From an uncultured Paraprevotella sp. (GTDB lineage Bacteria; Bacteroidota; Bacteroidia; Bacteroidales; Bacteroidaceae), in assembly GCA_944321565.1 (NCBI GenBank), contig CALULT010000021.1, positions 1 through 46,660 on the forward strand: 46,660 nt of DNA, written 5' to 3'. A program made the translations under genes and the position numbers. The notes under the pieces were generated by a model. The model was not told the origin of the DNA, ran no database searches, and saw only the letters and a program-made list of their open reading frames with translations. Below are positions 18,815 to 27,742 of this stretch, piece after piece. Each line of letters starts with the position of its first letter. The stretch's first letter is position 1.

Positions 18815-20179
18815 ATGGAAAAGAAAGTGGAAGAATATATCCGGGCCAACGAAGCCCGGTTCTTGGAGGAATGGTTCAGCCTGATACGCATTCCGAGCGT
18901 GAGTTCCGACCCGGCCCGCAAGGCCGACATGGAGGCTTGCGCCGAACGGTGGCGGACGTTGTTGCTGGAGGCCGGGGCTGACGAGGCGCGGCTGATGCCT
19001 TCGGCGGGCAATCCGCTGGTGTATGCCGAAAAGCGGGTGTCGCCCGACGCGCCCACGGTGTTGGTTTACGGGCATTATGACGTGATGCTTGCCGATCCGT
19101 TGGAATTGTGGGTCAGTGCGCCTTTCGAACCGGAAGTGCGCGACGGAAAAGTGTATGCCCGCGGTGCGGACGACGACAAGGGGCAGAGCATGATTCAGCT
19201 GAAGGCGTTCGAGTACATGGTGCGTTCGGGGGAGTTGCGCCATAATGTGAAATTCATACTGGAAGGAGAGGAGGAAATCGGCTCGCCGAGCCTGGCCGCC
19301 TTCCTGCAGGAGCACTGTGAACTGCTGGCCTGCGACATCGTGCTGGTGAGCGACACTAGCATGCTCGCGCCCGATCTGCCTTCGCTCACCACCGGCCTGC
19401 GCGGGTTGACCTATTGGGAAGTGGAAGTGACCGGTCCCAACCGCGACTTGCATTCGGGGCATTTCGGCGGGGCGGTGGCCAATCCCATCAATGTGTTGTG
19501 CGACCTGTTGGCGCGCATGACGGACGCGGACGGTCGCATCACAGTGCCGGGATTTTACGACGACGTGGAAGAGCTTTCGGCGGAAGAGCGCAAGATGTTG
19601 GAGCAGATTCCTTTCGACGAGGAACGCTATAAAGCTTCCATCGGGGTGAAAGCCCTGAAAGGGGAGAAGGGATACACGACCATTGAGCGCAACAGTTGCC
19701 GTCCGAGCTTTGACGTGTGCGGCATCTGGGGCGGCTACACCGGGCAGGGAGCCAAGACGGTGCTGCCTTCCAAGGCGTATGCCAAGGTGTCGTGCCGGCT
19801 GGTGCCGCATCAGAGCCATGAAAAGATAGCCCAAATGGTTGCCGATTACTTGCTTTCCCTTGCGCCGGACTATGTGCAGGTGAAGGTGACTCCGCTGCAT
19901 GGCGGCGACGGCTATGTGTGTCCGGTGAACCTGCCGGCCTATCGTGCTGCCGAGGCGGGCTTCACGAAAGCCTTCGGACGCAAGCCCTTGGCCGTGCGCC
20001 GGGGTGGGAGTATTCCCATCGTGAATGATTTCGAGCGCATCCTCGGGGTGAAGACCATCCTGATGGGCTTCGGTTTGGAGAGCAATGCCATCCATTCGCC
20101 CAACGAGAACTTCCCGCTCGAAATGTTCCGTCGGGGGATAGAGGCCGTGGTGGAGTTCCACCGGCAAGTGAAATTCTAA
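18815..20179 (+). CDS. M20-family dipeptidase
   Basis: A cytosolic zinc dipeptidase of the M20/M25/M40 family, 454 residues. Metal and catalytic motifs are visible: VLVYGHYDV with His87 and Asp89, ARGADDDKGQ with the bridging aspartate at 119-120, EGEEEIGSPS with the catalytic/metal glutamates near 152-154, DTSMLA near 186, and the late histidine in SNAIHSPNENF near residue 432. The lid domain begins around TGLRGLTYWEVEVTGPNRDLHSGHFGG. It would release amino acids from di- and tripeptides, fitting a peptide-using lifestyle together with the S46 exopeptidase at 25.4 kb. It is 12 nt upstream of an SDR gene. Confidence 0.9.
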   Translation: MEKKVEEYIRANEARFLEEWFSLIRIPSVSSDPARKADMEACAERWRTLLLEAGADEARLMPSAGNPLVYAEKRVSPDAPTVLVYGHYDVMLADPLELWVSAPFEPEVRDGKVYARGADDDKGQSMIQLKAFEYMVRSGELRHNVKFILEGEEEIGSPSLAAFLQEHCELLACDIVLVSDTSMLAPDLPSLTTGLRGLTYWEVEVTGPNRDLHSGHFGGAVANPINVLCDLLARMTDADGRITVPGFYDDVEELSAEERKMLEQIPFDEERYKASIGVKALKGEKGYTTIERNSCRPSFDVCGIWGGYTGQGAKTVLPSKAYAKVSCRLVPHQSHEKIAQMVADYLLSLAPDYVQVKVTPLHGGDGYVCPVNLPAYRAAEAGFTKAFGRKPLAVRRGGSIPIVNDFERILGVKTILMGFGLESNAIHSPNENFPLEMFRRGIEAVVEFHRQVKF

Positions 20180-20191
20180 GATAGGAGTCGT

Positions 20192-20956
20192 ATGGAAAAG
20201 AAAACAGTATTGATTACGGGGGCTTCTTCGGGAATCGGGGAGGGGTGTGCCCGCAAGTTTGGCATGAACGGGCACCGCCTGATTCTCAATGGCCGCAATG
20301 TGGAAAAACTGGAGGCCGTGAAGGCCGAATTGGAAGGGAAATACGGGGCGGAAGTCCTGCTTTTGCCTTTCGACGTGCGCGACCGCAACGCCGCCCGTCA
20401 GGCGTTGGATTCGCTGCCGCAGGAGTGGAAGGCCATAGACGTGTTGGTCAACAATGCCGGGCTGGTCATCGGCGTGGACAAGGAGCACGAAGGCAACCTG
20501 GATGAATGGGACGTGGTGATTGACACGGACGTGAAGGCCCTGCTGGCTATGACGCGCCTCGTGGTGCCCGGCATGGTGGAGCGGGGCAGGGGACACGTCA
20601 TCAACATGGGCTCTATCGCGGGCGACTATGCCTATCCCGGCGGCAGCGTGTATTGTGCCTGCAAGGCAGCGGTCAAGGCTCTTTCGGATGGCTTGCGCAT
20701 TGATTTGGTGGACACGCCTGTTCGCGTGACGAATATTAAGCCCGGATTAGTGGAGACGAATTTTTCTGTAGTGCGTTATCGGGGTGACCAGGCTGCTGCC
20801 GACCATGTGTATGAAGGCATTCGTCCGCTCACGGGCGACGATGTGGCTGAGGTGGTCTATTTCGCGGCTTCCGTGCCCGAACATATTCAGATTGCCGAAG
20901 TACTCGTCATGCCCACCCATCAGGCTACCGGCACGATAGCCTGGCGCGGGAAGTAG
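20192..20956 (+). CDS. SDR-family NAD(P)-dependent oxidoreductase (YdfG-like)
   Basis: A classical short-chain dehydrogenase, 254 residues. The cofactor motif TGASSGIG is at 9-16, NNAG at 87-90, and the catalytic Ser141-Tyr154-Lys158 set lies in GSIAGDYAYPGGSVYCACKA. NGRNVEKL after the second strand, with Arg35, suggests NADP preference. The closest well-known relative is E. coli YdfG (3-hydroxy acid/serine dehydrogenase, C-terminal VLVMPTHQATGT-like tail), so a cytosolic 3-hydroxy acid dehydrogenase is the best guess. It is in an operon with the M20 peptidase (12-nt gap) and converges on ybeY. Confidence 0.88.
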   Translation: MEKKTVLITGASSGIGEGCARKFGMNGHRLILNGRNVEKLEAVKAELEGKYGAEVLLLPFDVRDRNAARQALDSLPQEWKAIDVLVNNAGLVIGVDKEHEGNLDEWDVVIDTDVKALLAMTRLVVPGMVERGRGHVINMGSIAGDYAYPGGSVYCACKAAVKALSDGLRIDLVDTPVRVTNIKPGLVETNFSVVRYRGDQAAADHVYEGIRPLTGDDVAEVVYFAASVPEHIQIAEVLVMPTHQATGTIAWRGK

Positions 20957-20975
20957 GATGAATGTTGACTCTTAT

Positions 20976-21041
20976 AAAGGTAAACAGATTGATTGTTATC
21001 CCTTCTTTGGTGATTGGCAGTTAATTTGTTTGCCTTTTTAT
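20976..21041 (+). terminator. Candidate terminator between the SDR gene and ybeY
   Basis: AAAGGTAAACA (20976-20986) pairs with TGTTTGCCTTT (21027-21037, one T-G pair), an 11-bp stem with a 40-nt loop followed by a T-rich stretch. The long loop makes it less certain than the terminator at 27585. Confidence 0.4.
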
Positions 21042-21066
21042 TTTGTAAAAGAGAAAATAAAACCAG

Positions 21067-21492
21067 TCATTCCCCCAGTGACGGGTGCATGGCCAACGCC
21101 TTGTCCTCGGCAGCCTCCATGACCTCGCGCTCGCCCGGGCCTTTGTCGTTGATGCCACATAGGTGGAGGATGCCGTGGATGATGACGCGGTGCAGCTCGC
21201 GGTCGTAGGAAGCCCCCACCTGTTCGGCATTCGTTCGCACGGTGTCCAAGCTGATGAAGAGGTCGCCGGAAATAGTGTCCCCTTCGGTGTAATCAAACGT
21301 GATGATGTCCGTGTAATAGTCGTGTTGCAGGTATTGGCGGTTCACTTCGAGGATTTTCTCGTCGTCCACGAAAATGTAGGCAATCTCGCCCACCTTCTTC
21401 CCGTACCCCGCCGCCACGGCCTTCACCCATGCTGTGTTCTCGCGTTTTTTGAAATTTGGCATTTTTACGCCTTCCGTCTGATAAGTAATCAT
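21067..21492 (-). CDS. ybeY: Endoribonuclease YbeY (16S rRNA maturation)
   Basis: YbeY is a single-strand-specific metallo-RNase needed for 16S 3'-end maturation and ribosome quality control. The 141-residue protein ends with HRVIIHGILHLCGINDKGPGE; the HGxLHxxG zinc motif has two histidines, while the third ligand position, usually His in GYDH, is Asp in NDK. From memory, Bacteroidetes YbeY proteins share this Asp, so the enzyme is probably active. TDIITFDYTEGDTISGDLFIS near 63-83 is the other conserved block. It lies 11 nt downstream of ruvB and probably shares its promoter. Confidence 0.92.
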   Translation of the reverse strand: MITYQTEGVKMPNFKKRENTAWVKAVAAGYGKKVGEIAYIFVDDEKILEVNRQYLQHDYYTDIITFDYTEGDTISGDLFISLDTVRTNAEQVGASYDRELHRVIIHGILHLCGINDKGPGEREVMEAAEDKALAMHPSLGE

Positions 21493-21503
21493 TTTCGTCT
21501 TTT

Positions 21504-22538
21504 TTAATCGTCAAACAAACGTCCTTGCCACTCCCCGGCATAACGGTTACGCCCCAAATGTTTATACGCCAAATCCGTCACCTCCCGGCCTCGCGGAGTG
21601 CGCTTGATGAACCCTTCCTTGATGAGGAACGGCTCATAGACCTCTTCCACCGTGCCGGCATCCTCTCCGATGGCCGTGGCGATGGTCGTGATGCCCACGG
21701 GGCCGCCCTTGAACTTGTCGATGATGGTGAGCAGGATTTTGTTGTCGATTTCGTCCAGCCCGTAGCGGTCAATGTTCAATGCCTCCAAGGCATAGCGGGC
21801 GATGGACATGTCCACCCGTCCCGAACCGCGCACCTGGGCAAAGTCGCGCACCCGGCGCAGGAGAGCGTTGGCAATGCGCGGCGTGCCACGGCTGCGCCCG
21901 GCAATCTCCAAGGCCGCCTCGCGTTCGATGGGCACGGCAAGGATACGCGCCGAACGCTCCACAATGCGCGAAAGCACTTCGGCATCGTAGTATTCCAAAT
22001 GCAGGTTGATGCCGAAACGCGCGCGGAGCGGCGCGGTGAGCAGCCCGCTGCGCGTGGTGGCACCCACGAGCGTGAAAGGATTCAGGTCTATCTGGATGCT
22101 CCGCGCCGACGGGCCTTTGTCAATCATGATGTCGATGCGGTAGTCCTCCATGGCGGAATAGAGATACTCCTCTACCACGGGGCTGAGGCGATGAATCTCG
22201 TCAATGAACAACACGTCATTCGGTTCCAGCGACGTCAGGATGCCCGCCAAGTCGCCGGGCTTGTCGAGCACAGGGCCAGAGGTGACCTTGAAACCCACGC
22301 CCAATTCGTTGGCGATGATATTGCTCAGGGTAGTCTTTCCCAGTCCCGGCGGGCCATGCAACAGGGTGTGGTCAAGCGGTTCGCCGCGGTATTTGGCCGC
22401 TTCGACGAACACGCGCAAGTTGTCCACTACTTTCTTTTGCCCGCTGAAATCCTCGAACCGCAGCGGTCGCAAGGCGTTCTCAAACTCGCGCTCGGTGGCC
22501 GACGGTTGCGGACGATGTATGTCAAATCCTTCTTCCAT
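21504..22538 (-). CDS. ruvB: Holliday junction branch migration ATPase RuvB
   Basis: RuvB is the hexameric motor that drives branch migration with RuvA. The product (344 residues from the chosen start) shows Walker [13 protein letters not shown], Walker [14 protein letters not shown], sensor 1 [18 protein letters not shown] and the winged-helix C-terminus ([28 protein letters not shown] ... [18 protein letters not shown]). The ATG at 22538 gives the usual [10 protein letters not shown] start; the longer frame from 22577 would begin upstream of the TATCTTTG box at 22544-22551 and is rejected. Only 5 nt separate that box from the ATG, so the message may be nearly leaderless. It is divergent from the gene at 22632. 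Confidence 0.95.
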   Translation of the reverse strand: MEEGFDIHRPQPSATEREFENALRPLRFEDFSGQKKVVDNLRVFVEAAKYRGEPLDHTLLHGPPGLGKTTLSNIIANELGVGFKVTSGPVLDKPGDLAGILTSLEPNDVLFIDEIHRLSPVVEEYLYSAMEDYRIDIMIDKGPSARSIQIDLNPFTLVGATTRSGLLTAPLRARFGINLHLEYYDAEVLSRIVERSARILAVPIEREAALEIAGRSRGTPRIANALLRRVRDFAQVRGSGRVDMSIARYALEALNIDRYGLDEIDNKILLTIIDKFKGGPVGITTIATAIGEDAGTVEEVYEPFLIKEGFIKRTPRGREVTDLAYKHLGRNRYAGEWQGRLFDD

Positions 22539-22543
22539 CGGGG

Positions 22544-22551
22544 CAAAGATA
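22544..22551 (-). promoter_or_regulatory. -7 box (TATCTTTG) of ruvB
   Basis: TAtcTTTG on the minus strand ends 5 nt before the ruvB ATG at 22538. No TTTG at the expected -33 distance was found. Confidence 0.55.
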
Positions 22552-22594
22552 CTATCTTTTCTGCACAAAACGGACATGCGTTTTATTTTTTATG

Positions 22595-22602
22595 TAACTT
22601 TG
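22595..22602 (+). promoter_or_regulatory. -7 box (TAACTTTG) of the nucleoside-recognition gene
   Basis: TAacTTTG lies 29 nt before the ATG at 22632, divergent to ruvB. No -33 TTTG is visible at 18-21 nt. Confidence 0.45.
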
Positions 22603-22631
22603 CCGCTTAATCGTATTCACACGAAACGCTT

Positions 22632-23867
22632 ATGGTCTTAAACTATATTTGGGTGGCATTCTTCGGCATCGCGTTCCTCATCGCGGCGGGCAAACTGTTG
22701 TTCGTAGGCGATGCCAGTGTGTTTCCGGCCATCATGGACTCCACTTTCGACTCGGCCAAGAACGCCTTCGAGATTTCCCTGGGGCTGACGGGGGTGCTGT
22801 CGTTGTGGATGGGCATCATGAAAATCGGCGAACGGGGCGGACTGGTCAACCTGCTGGCGCGGGGGCTCAGCCCGTTGTTCTGCAAACTGTTTCCCGACAT
22901 CCCGAAGAACCATCCCGTCATTGGCAACATCTTCATGAACATCTCGGCCAACATGCTGGGGCTGGACAACGCCGCTACCCCGCTCGGGCTGAAAGCCATG
23001 GAGGGACTGCAGGAGCTGAACCCCAAGAAAGACACGGCCACCAACCCGATGATTATGTTCCTCGTGCTGAACACGTCGGGGCTGACCATCATCCCGGTGA
23101 GCATCCTCGTCTATCGCGCCCAACTCGGCGCGGCGCAACCCACGGACGTGTTCATCCCCATCCTGCTGGCCACATTCGTGTCCACGCTCGTGGGCATCAT
23201 CGTCACCAGTCTCTACCAGCGCATCAACCTGCTCAACCGCACCGTCCTGCTGACGCTCGGCGGGGCCTGCGTGGCCGTGGCGGCCATCGTGTGGGGCTTC
23301 AGCCGGCTGGACAAGGACGAGATGAACGCCTGGAGCACGACCATCGCCAACGTGCTGCTCTTCTCCATCATCATCGCCTTCATCGCCGCCGGGGTGCGCA
23401 AGCGCGTGAACGTCTATGAAGCCTTCATCGAAGGAGCGAAAGACGGATTCACCACCGCCGTGCGCATCATTCCCTACCTGGTAGCCATTCTGGTGGCCAT
23501 CGGCGTGTTCCGCGCGTCGGGGGCGATGGACTTGCTGATCGACGGCATCGCCTGGACGGTGGAGGCCTGCGGCGGAAACAGCGACTTCGTGGGCGCCCTG
23601 CCCACGGCCCTGATGAAGCCCCTGAGCGGCAGCGGGGCGCGGGGCATGATGGTGGACGCGATGGCCACCTACGGGGCGGACTCCTTCGTGGGCCGGCTCA
23701 GCTGCATCTTCCAAGGCGCGACGGACACCACCTTTTATATATTGGCCGTCTATTTCGGCAGCGTGGGTGTGCGGCAGACGCGCCACGCCGTGACCTGCGG
23801 CCTGTTGGCCGACTTGGGCGGCATACTGGCCGCCATCGCCGTGGCCTATCTTTTCTTTGGCGCATGA
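22632..23867 (+). CDS. Nucleoside-recognition (Gate) domain membrane protein, SpmA-SpmB fusion-like
   Basis: The 411-residue membrane protein has two related halves, each a Gate/nucleoside-recognition unit. The first has STFDSAKNAFEISLGLTGVLSLWMGIMKIGERGGL near 38-72 and NISANMLGLDNAATPLGLKAMEGLQELN; the second has AFIEGAKDGFTTAVRIIPYLVAILVAIGVFRASGAMDLL near 265-303 and ALPTALMKPLSGSGARGMMVD near 325-345. This matches the fused SpmA/SpmB 'spore maturation' proteins of non-sporulating Bacteroidetes, whose substrate is not known to me; a transport role is inferred from the fold. It is followed 25 nt later by the flippase gene. Confidence 0.8.
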   Translation: MVLNYIWVAFFGIAFLIAAGKLLFVGDASVFPAIMDSTFDSAKNAFEISLGLTGVLSLWMGIMKIGERGGLVNLLARGLSPLFCKLFPDIPKNHPVIGNIFMNISANMLGLDNAATPLGLKAMEGLQELNPKKDTATNPMIMFLVLNTSGLTIIPVSILVYRAQLGAAQPTDVFIPILLATFVSTLVGIIVTSLYQRINLLNRTVLLTLGGACVAVAAIVWGFSRLDKDEMNAWSTTIANVLLFSIIIAFIAAGVRKRVNVYEAFIEGAKDGFTTAVRIIPYLVAILVAIGVFRASGAMDLLIDGIAWTVEACGGNSDFVGALPTALMKPLSGSGARGMMVDAMATYGADSFVGRLSCIFQGATDTTFYILAVYFGSVGVRQTRHAVTCGLLADLGGILAAIAVAYLFFGA

Positions 23868-23892
23868 AACCCATTATCAAACATACAACAAT

Positions 23893-25392
23893 ATGGCCGG
23901 ATTGAAATCGGTGGCGAAAGACACCGCCATTTATGGACTTAGCAGCATCATCGGCAGGTTCCTGAACTATCTGCTCGTGCCCCTCTACACCGCGAAGATG
24001 AGTGTGGAAAGCGGAGGCTACGGCATCGTGACCAACATTTATGCCTACGTGGCGTTGGTCATGGTGCTGCTCACCTTCGGCATGGAGACCACGCTGTTCC
24101 GCTTCGCCAACAAGGAGGGGGAAAACCCGCAAACGGTCTATAGCACTACACTCGGCATGGTGGGGGGCGTGGCCCTGCTGTTCGTGGCCGCCGTGCTGGC
24201 GTTCCTCTCCCCCATCTCTTCGGCCATGGGCTATGCCGCCCATCCGGAGTATGTGGGCGTGATGGCGGCCTGCGTGGCCCTCGATGCTTTCCAAGCCATC
24301 CCGTTCGCATGGCTGCGCTACCAGCATCGCCCCATTAAGTTCTTCGCACTGAAGATGCTGTTTATCGTGCTCAACATCGCACTCAACATCCTCTATTTCG
24401 TGGTGCTGCCCCCACTCTATGCCCGCCATCCCGACGTGGTAGGCCTCGTCTATGATCCGACCGTCGGGCCGGGCTACGCCTTCATCCTCAACCTGGTGAG
24501 CACGGGGCTGGTGACGTTCTTCTTCATCCCCGAACTGACGGGATTCAAATACCGCTTCGACACAGGACTGATGAAACGCATGCTGGGCTACAGCTGGCCC
24601 ATCCTGCTCCTCGGCATCGCAGGCATCCTGAACCAGACGGCAGACAAGATCATCTTCCCGTTGGTGTACAAGGGGCCGGAAGCACAGTCGGAACTGGCCG
24701 TCTATGGCGCCTGCGTCAAAATCGCCATGATCATGGCCATGATTACGCAGGCTTTCCGCTATGCCTACGAACCATTCGTGTTCGGCAAGGCCAAGGACAG
24801 GAACAGCGGCGAGACCTACGCCACGGCCATGAAGTTCTTCATCATCTTCACCCTGCTGGCCTTCCTCTGCGTGGTGGGCTACATGGACATCCTGAAACAC
24901 ATCATCGCCCCCGACTACTGGCCCGGCCTGCGCGTGGTGCCCATCGTCATGGCCGCAGAAATCATGATGGGCATCTATTTCAACCTGTCGTTTTGGTACA
25001 AACTCATAGACAAGACCATTTATGGTGCGTGGTTCTCAGCCGCAGGCTGCCTCGTGCTCTTCGCGGTCAACATCATATTCGTGCCGCAATACAGCTACAT
25101 GGCCTGCGCCTGGGGAGGCTTCGCCGGTTATGCCACTGCCATGCTCCTCTCCTACTTCGTGGGACAAAAACAAAATCCCATTGATTATCCGCTGAAAAGC
25201 ATTGGCATTTATGTGCTCATCGCCGCATTCTTCTATGCCATCATGGCTTTCCTGCCGGAGAGCTGGCCTGTCTGGGGGCGTGTGGGTGTCAACACCGTGC
25301 TGGTCCTGCTGTTTATCGGGCATATCCTGAAGCATGACCTGCCGCTCCGTAGCCTGCCGGTCATCGGGAAATATTTCCGCAAATCCAATTAA
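23893..25392 (+). CDS. Polysaccharide flippase (Wzx/MATE-like, MVF superfamily)
   Basis: About 499 residues with twelve to fourteen hydrophobic segments. The N-terminus MAGLKSVAKDTAIYGLSSIIGRFLNYLLVPLYT is the typical start of Bacteroidetes oligosaccharide flippases, and the second half begins with MKRMLGYSWPILLLGIAGILNQTADKIIFP. Such proteins move lipid-linked glycans from the inner to the outer leaflet of the cytoplasmic membrane. The start at 23893 was chosen because the extra 12 residues of the longer frame lie inside and just after the previous gene and do not resemble the family. It is 17 nt upstream of the S46 peptidase gene. Confidence 0.88.
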   Translation: MAGLKSVAKDTAIYGLSSIIGRFLNYLLVPLYTAKMSVESGGYGIVTNIYAYVALVMVLLTFGMETTLFRFANKEGENPQTVYSTTLGMVGGVALLFVAAVLAFLSPISSAMGYAAHPEYVGVMAACVALDAFQAIPFAWLRYQHRPIKFFALKMLFIVLNIALNILYFVVLPPLYARHPDVVGLVYDPTVGPGYAFILNLVSTGLVTFFFIPELTGFKYRFDTGLMKRMLGYSWPILLLGIAGILNQTADKIIFPLVYKGPEAQSELAVYGACVKIAMIMAMITQAFRYAYEPFVFGKAKDRNSGETYATAMKFFIIFTLLAFLCVVGYMDILKHIIAPDYWPGLRVVPIVMAAEIMMGIYFNLSFWYKLIDKTIYGAWFSAAGCLVLFAVNIIFVPQYSYMACAWGGFAGYATAMLLSYFVGQKQNPIDYPLKSIGIYVLIAAFFYAIMAFLPESWPVWGRVGVNTVLVLLFIGHILKHDLPLRSLPVIGKYFRKSN

Positions 25393-25409
25393 TTTTAAAA
25401 CATATATAT

Positions 25410-27575
25410 ATGAAGAAAAAGTTTTTAATGCTGTTGGCCTTTGCCTGCTGTTTCGGCGGGGTGAAGGCAGACGAAGGGATGTGGATGCTCAGCCACATCT
25501 CGCCCAAGAGCATGAAAGTCATGAAAGATTTGGGCTTGGAGATGAGCAAAAAGGAGCTGTATAACACAAAAGGTACTTCGCTGAAGGATGCCGTGGTTAG
25601 CTTCGGTGGCTTCTGCACCGGCGTCATTGTCTCGCCCGACGGCTTGGTGTTCACCAACCATCACTGCGGTTTCAGTAGCATACAGGCGTTGGCCACCCCG
25701 GAAAACGATATCCTGAAAAATGGCTTCGTGGCCCGCACACAAGCTGAAGAATTGCCGGCCAACGGACTTTACGTGCGTATCTTGCAGCGCACGGACGACG
25801 TGACCAAACGGGTGGACAAGGCATTGAGGAAATACTACAAGACTCACGAAGCCCAATTGGATACGCTGGGCGACAATGCCGAAGAAAAGCTGCGCTATTA
25901 CGTTGTGGATTCCGTATGTCTGGCCATTGAAAACGAATATGCCAAGAAATATCCGGGACTCATCTGTGAAGTCAGCCCCTACTACACGGGCAACGCTTTC
26001 TATGCCAACGTGTATAAGCAATACGACGACATCCGTCTCGTGTTCGCCCCGCCCCAAAGCCTTGGCAAGTTCGGCGGCGAGACCGACAACTGGATGTGGC
26101 CGCGACAGACATGCGACTTCAGCGTGTTCCGCATCTACACCGATGCCGACAACCAACCGGCGGAATACAGTCCGTCTAATCGCCCGATGCAGGCCGGACG
26201 CTATGCGCGCATCTCGTTGGATGGTTATGAAAAAGGCGACTACTGCATGACTATCGGCTATCCCGGAAGCACCAACCGCTACCTCTCGTCATACGGTATC
26301 GTGGAACGAATGGAGAATGTCAACATGGCACGCATTGAAGTGCGCGGTGTGAAACAGGAAGTATGGAAAAAATGGATGGACAGCGACCCGGCCATACGCT
26401 TGCAATACGCTTCGAAGTATGCCAACAGCTCCAACTATTGGAAAAACAGCATCGGCATGAACAAAGCCCTGAAGGAACTGAAAGTGGTGGAAGGCAAGCA
26501 ACAACAGGAACAACAAATCAACGCGTGGATTCAAAAAGACAAGAAACGGCAAGCCCGTTTCGGCGACCTCCTTGCCGACCTCGGACAGGCATATGCAGGG
26601 CGCAAGGCCGGCAACCATGCCGTCAGTTACCTGAATGAATCCTTTGTCGGCGGACCGGACTTGCTGCGCATCGCCCTCTACTACACCAACCTGCAAGCCG
26701 TAGTCGATTCTTCGGCCAAGGAAGCTTGGAAAAGCCGGTTGCGCCAGCAATACAAGGACTGGAACCAGGATGTCGATAAGGAAACCATGACCGTCCTGAT
26801 TGACAACTATGCCAAACAGGTTGAAAAAGAGTTCCTGCCTGATTTCTACCAAATCATTGAAAAGGAATATGCCAACGATACCCGTGCCTACGTGGACGCC
26901 ATGTTCAAACAAACAATGCTGGCCGACACGAATTGCGTCAACCAGTCGCCTACACAGGAACAAAAAGACAAAGACATGGCCTTGTCGTGTCTGAAAAGCG
27001 TGATGATGCTTGGCCAAAAAGTGTCGCAGGACATTCGGAAATATAACATCGCCATCAGTCAGGGTGAACGCTTGCTTTGTGAAGCCATCCTGGACATGGA
27101 AATGGATCAGCCGCATTATTCGGACGCTAACTCCACCATGCGCCTGAGCTATGGTTTTGTGAACGATTACACCGGTGCTTCCGGGCATCAGGATTACTTC
27201 ACCACCATGCCCAGCCTGCTGGCCAAAATAGCCCAAAGCGACAAGATTGACGAATACAAGGTGGAACCGGAAGTCAAAGCTTTGTTCGAAGCGGGGGATT
27301 TTGGCCCCTATAAAGACCAGGCAAGCGGCGAGATGCAGCTCTGCTTCCTGACCAACAACGACATCACCGGCGGGAACTCCGGAAGCCCGATGTTCAACGG
27401 CAAGGGCGAACTCATCGGCCTGGCTTTCGACGGCAACTGGGATGCCATGAGCAGCGACATCAGCTTCACACAAGACCTGACCCGCTGCATTGGCGTTGAT
27501 ATCCGTTATGTGCTCTACATCATCGACCGTTGGGGACAGGCCGGCCGCTTGTTGCAGGAAACGGGAGTGAAATAA
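25410..27575 (+). CDS. S46-family dipeptidyl peptidase, DPP7-like
   Basis: A 721-residue periplasmic serine exopeptidase with a signal peptide (about 1-20, ending GVKA). The chymotrypsin-like double barrel is split by a large helical insert. Catalytic landmarks are His85 in TNHHCGFSS and Ser657 in GGNSGSPMF. In P. gingivalis enzymes the residue 18 positions after the serine sets P1 specificity, Gly in DPP7 and Arg in DPP11; here it is Gly675 (LAFDGNW), pointing to DPP7-type preference for hydrophobic P1 rather than Asp/Glu. It would cut dipeptides from oligopeptides for uptake, upstream of cytosolic dipeptidases such as the M20 enzyme at 18.8 kb. A strong terminator follows at 27585. Confidence 0.92.
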   Translation: MKKKFLMLLAFACCFGGVKADEGMWMLSHISPKSMKVMKDLGLEMSKKELYNTKGTSLKDAVVSFGGFCTGVIVSPDGLVFTNHHCGFSSIQALATPENDILKNGFVARTQAEELPANGLYVRILQRTDDVTKRVDKALRKYYKTHEAQLDTLGDNAEEKLRYYVVDSVCLAIENEYAKKYPGLICEVSPYYTGNAFYANVYKQYDDIRLVFAPPQSLGKFGGETDNWMWPRQTCDFSVFRIYTDADNQPAEYSPSNRPMQAGRYARISLDGYEKGDYCMTIGYPGSTNRYLSSYGIVERMENVNMARIEVRGVKQEVWKKWMDSDPAIRLQYASKYANSSNYWKNSIGMNKALKELKVVEGKQQQEQQINAWIQKDKKRQARFGDLLADLGQAYAGRKAGNHAVSYLNESFVGGPDLLRIALYYTNLQAVVDSSAKEAWKSRLRQQYKDWNQDVDKETMTVLIDNYAKQVEKEFLPDFYQIIEKEYANDTRAYVDAMFKQTMLADTNCVNQSPTQEQKDKDMALSCLKSVMMLGQKVSQDIRKYNIAISQGERLLCEAILDMEMDQPHYSDANSTMRLSYGFVNDYTGASGHQDYFTTMPSLLAKIAQSDKIDEYKVEPEVKALFEAGDFGPYKDQASGEMQLCFLTNNDITGGNSGSPMFNGKGELIGLAFDGNWDAMSSDISFTQDLTRCIGVDIRYVLYIIDRWGQAGRLLQETGVK

Positions 27576-27584
27576 AACCAAGCC

Positions 27585-27619
27585 AAACAGCCCCGCCCCT
27601 AATTGAGGCGGGGCTGTTT
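27585..27619 (+). terminator. Strong hairpin terminator after the S46 peptidase gene
   Basis: AAACAGCCCCGCC (27585-27597) and GGCGGGGCTGTTT (27607-27619) form a perfect 13-bp stem with a 9-nt loop, beginning 10 nt after the stop codon. The A/T ends let it work in both directions. Confidence 0.85.
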
Positions 27620-27632
27620 GTTCTACTTCATC

Positions 27633-27742
27633 GGCAAAGTTAGTACTACTGACTTTGCCAAGTAAGATATCTTATTTGCCCATTTAAGATATCTTACTTT
27701 GCCAAGTCAGTATATCTTCTTTTTGGAAAGTAAGTATCTTTT
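27633..27742. repeat. Nested palindromic element, copy B
   Basis: The 12-nt palindrome TAAGATATCTTA occurs at 27663-27674 and 27685-27696 and is embedded in larger imperfect palindromes (CTGACTTTGCCAAG facing CTTACTTTGCCAAGTCAG). An outer palindrome GGCAAAGTTAGTA/TACTGACTTTGCC spans 27633-27659 with one mismatch, and a degenerate half unit (GGAAAGTAAGTATCTT) ends the element near 27740. It shares the TTGGCCAAG/TTTGCCAAGTAAGATATCTTAC design with the element at 4171-4250. Confidence 0.75.

Noticed and set aside
18767-20596. 609-codon minus-strand open frame opposite the M20 and SDR genes
   Set aside because: It spans two clear family genes on the other strand and its His/Arg/Gln-rich translation has no recognisable domain.
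22638-24900. Long minus-strand frames opposite the nucleoside-recognition and flippase genes
   Set aside because: Antisense shadows of membrane proteins; the translations are His/Asp/Glu-rich, the typical mirror of hydrophobic codons.
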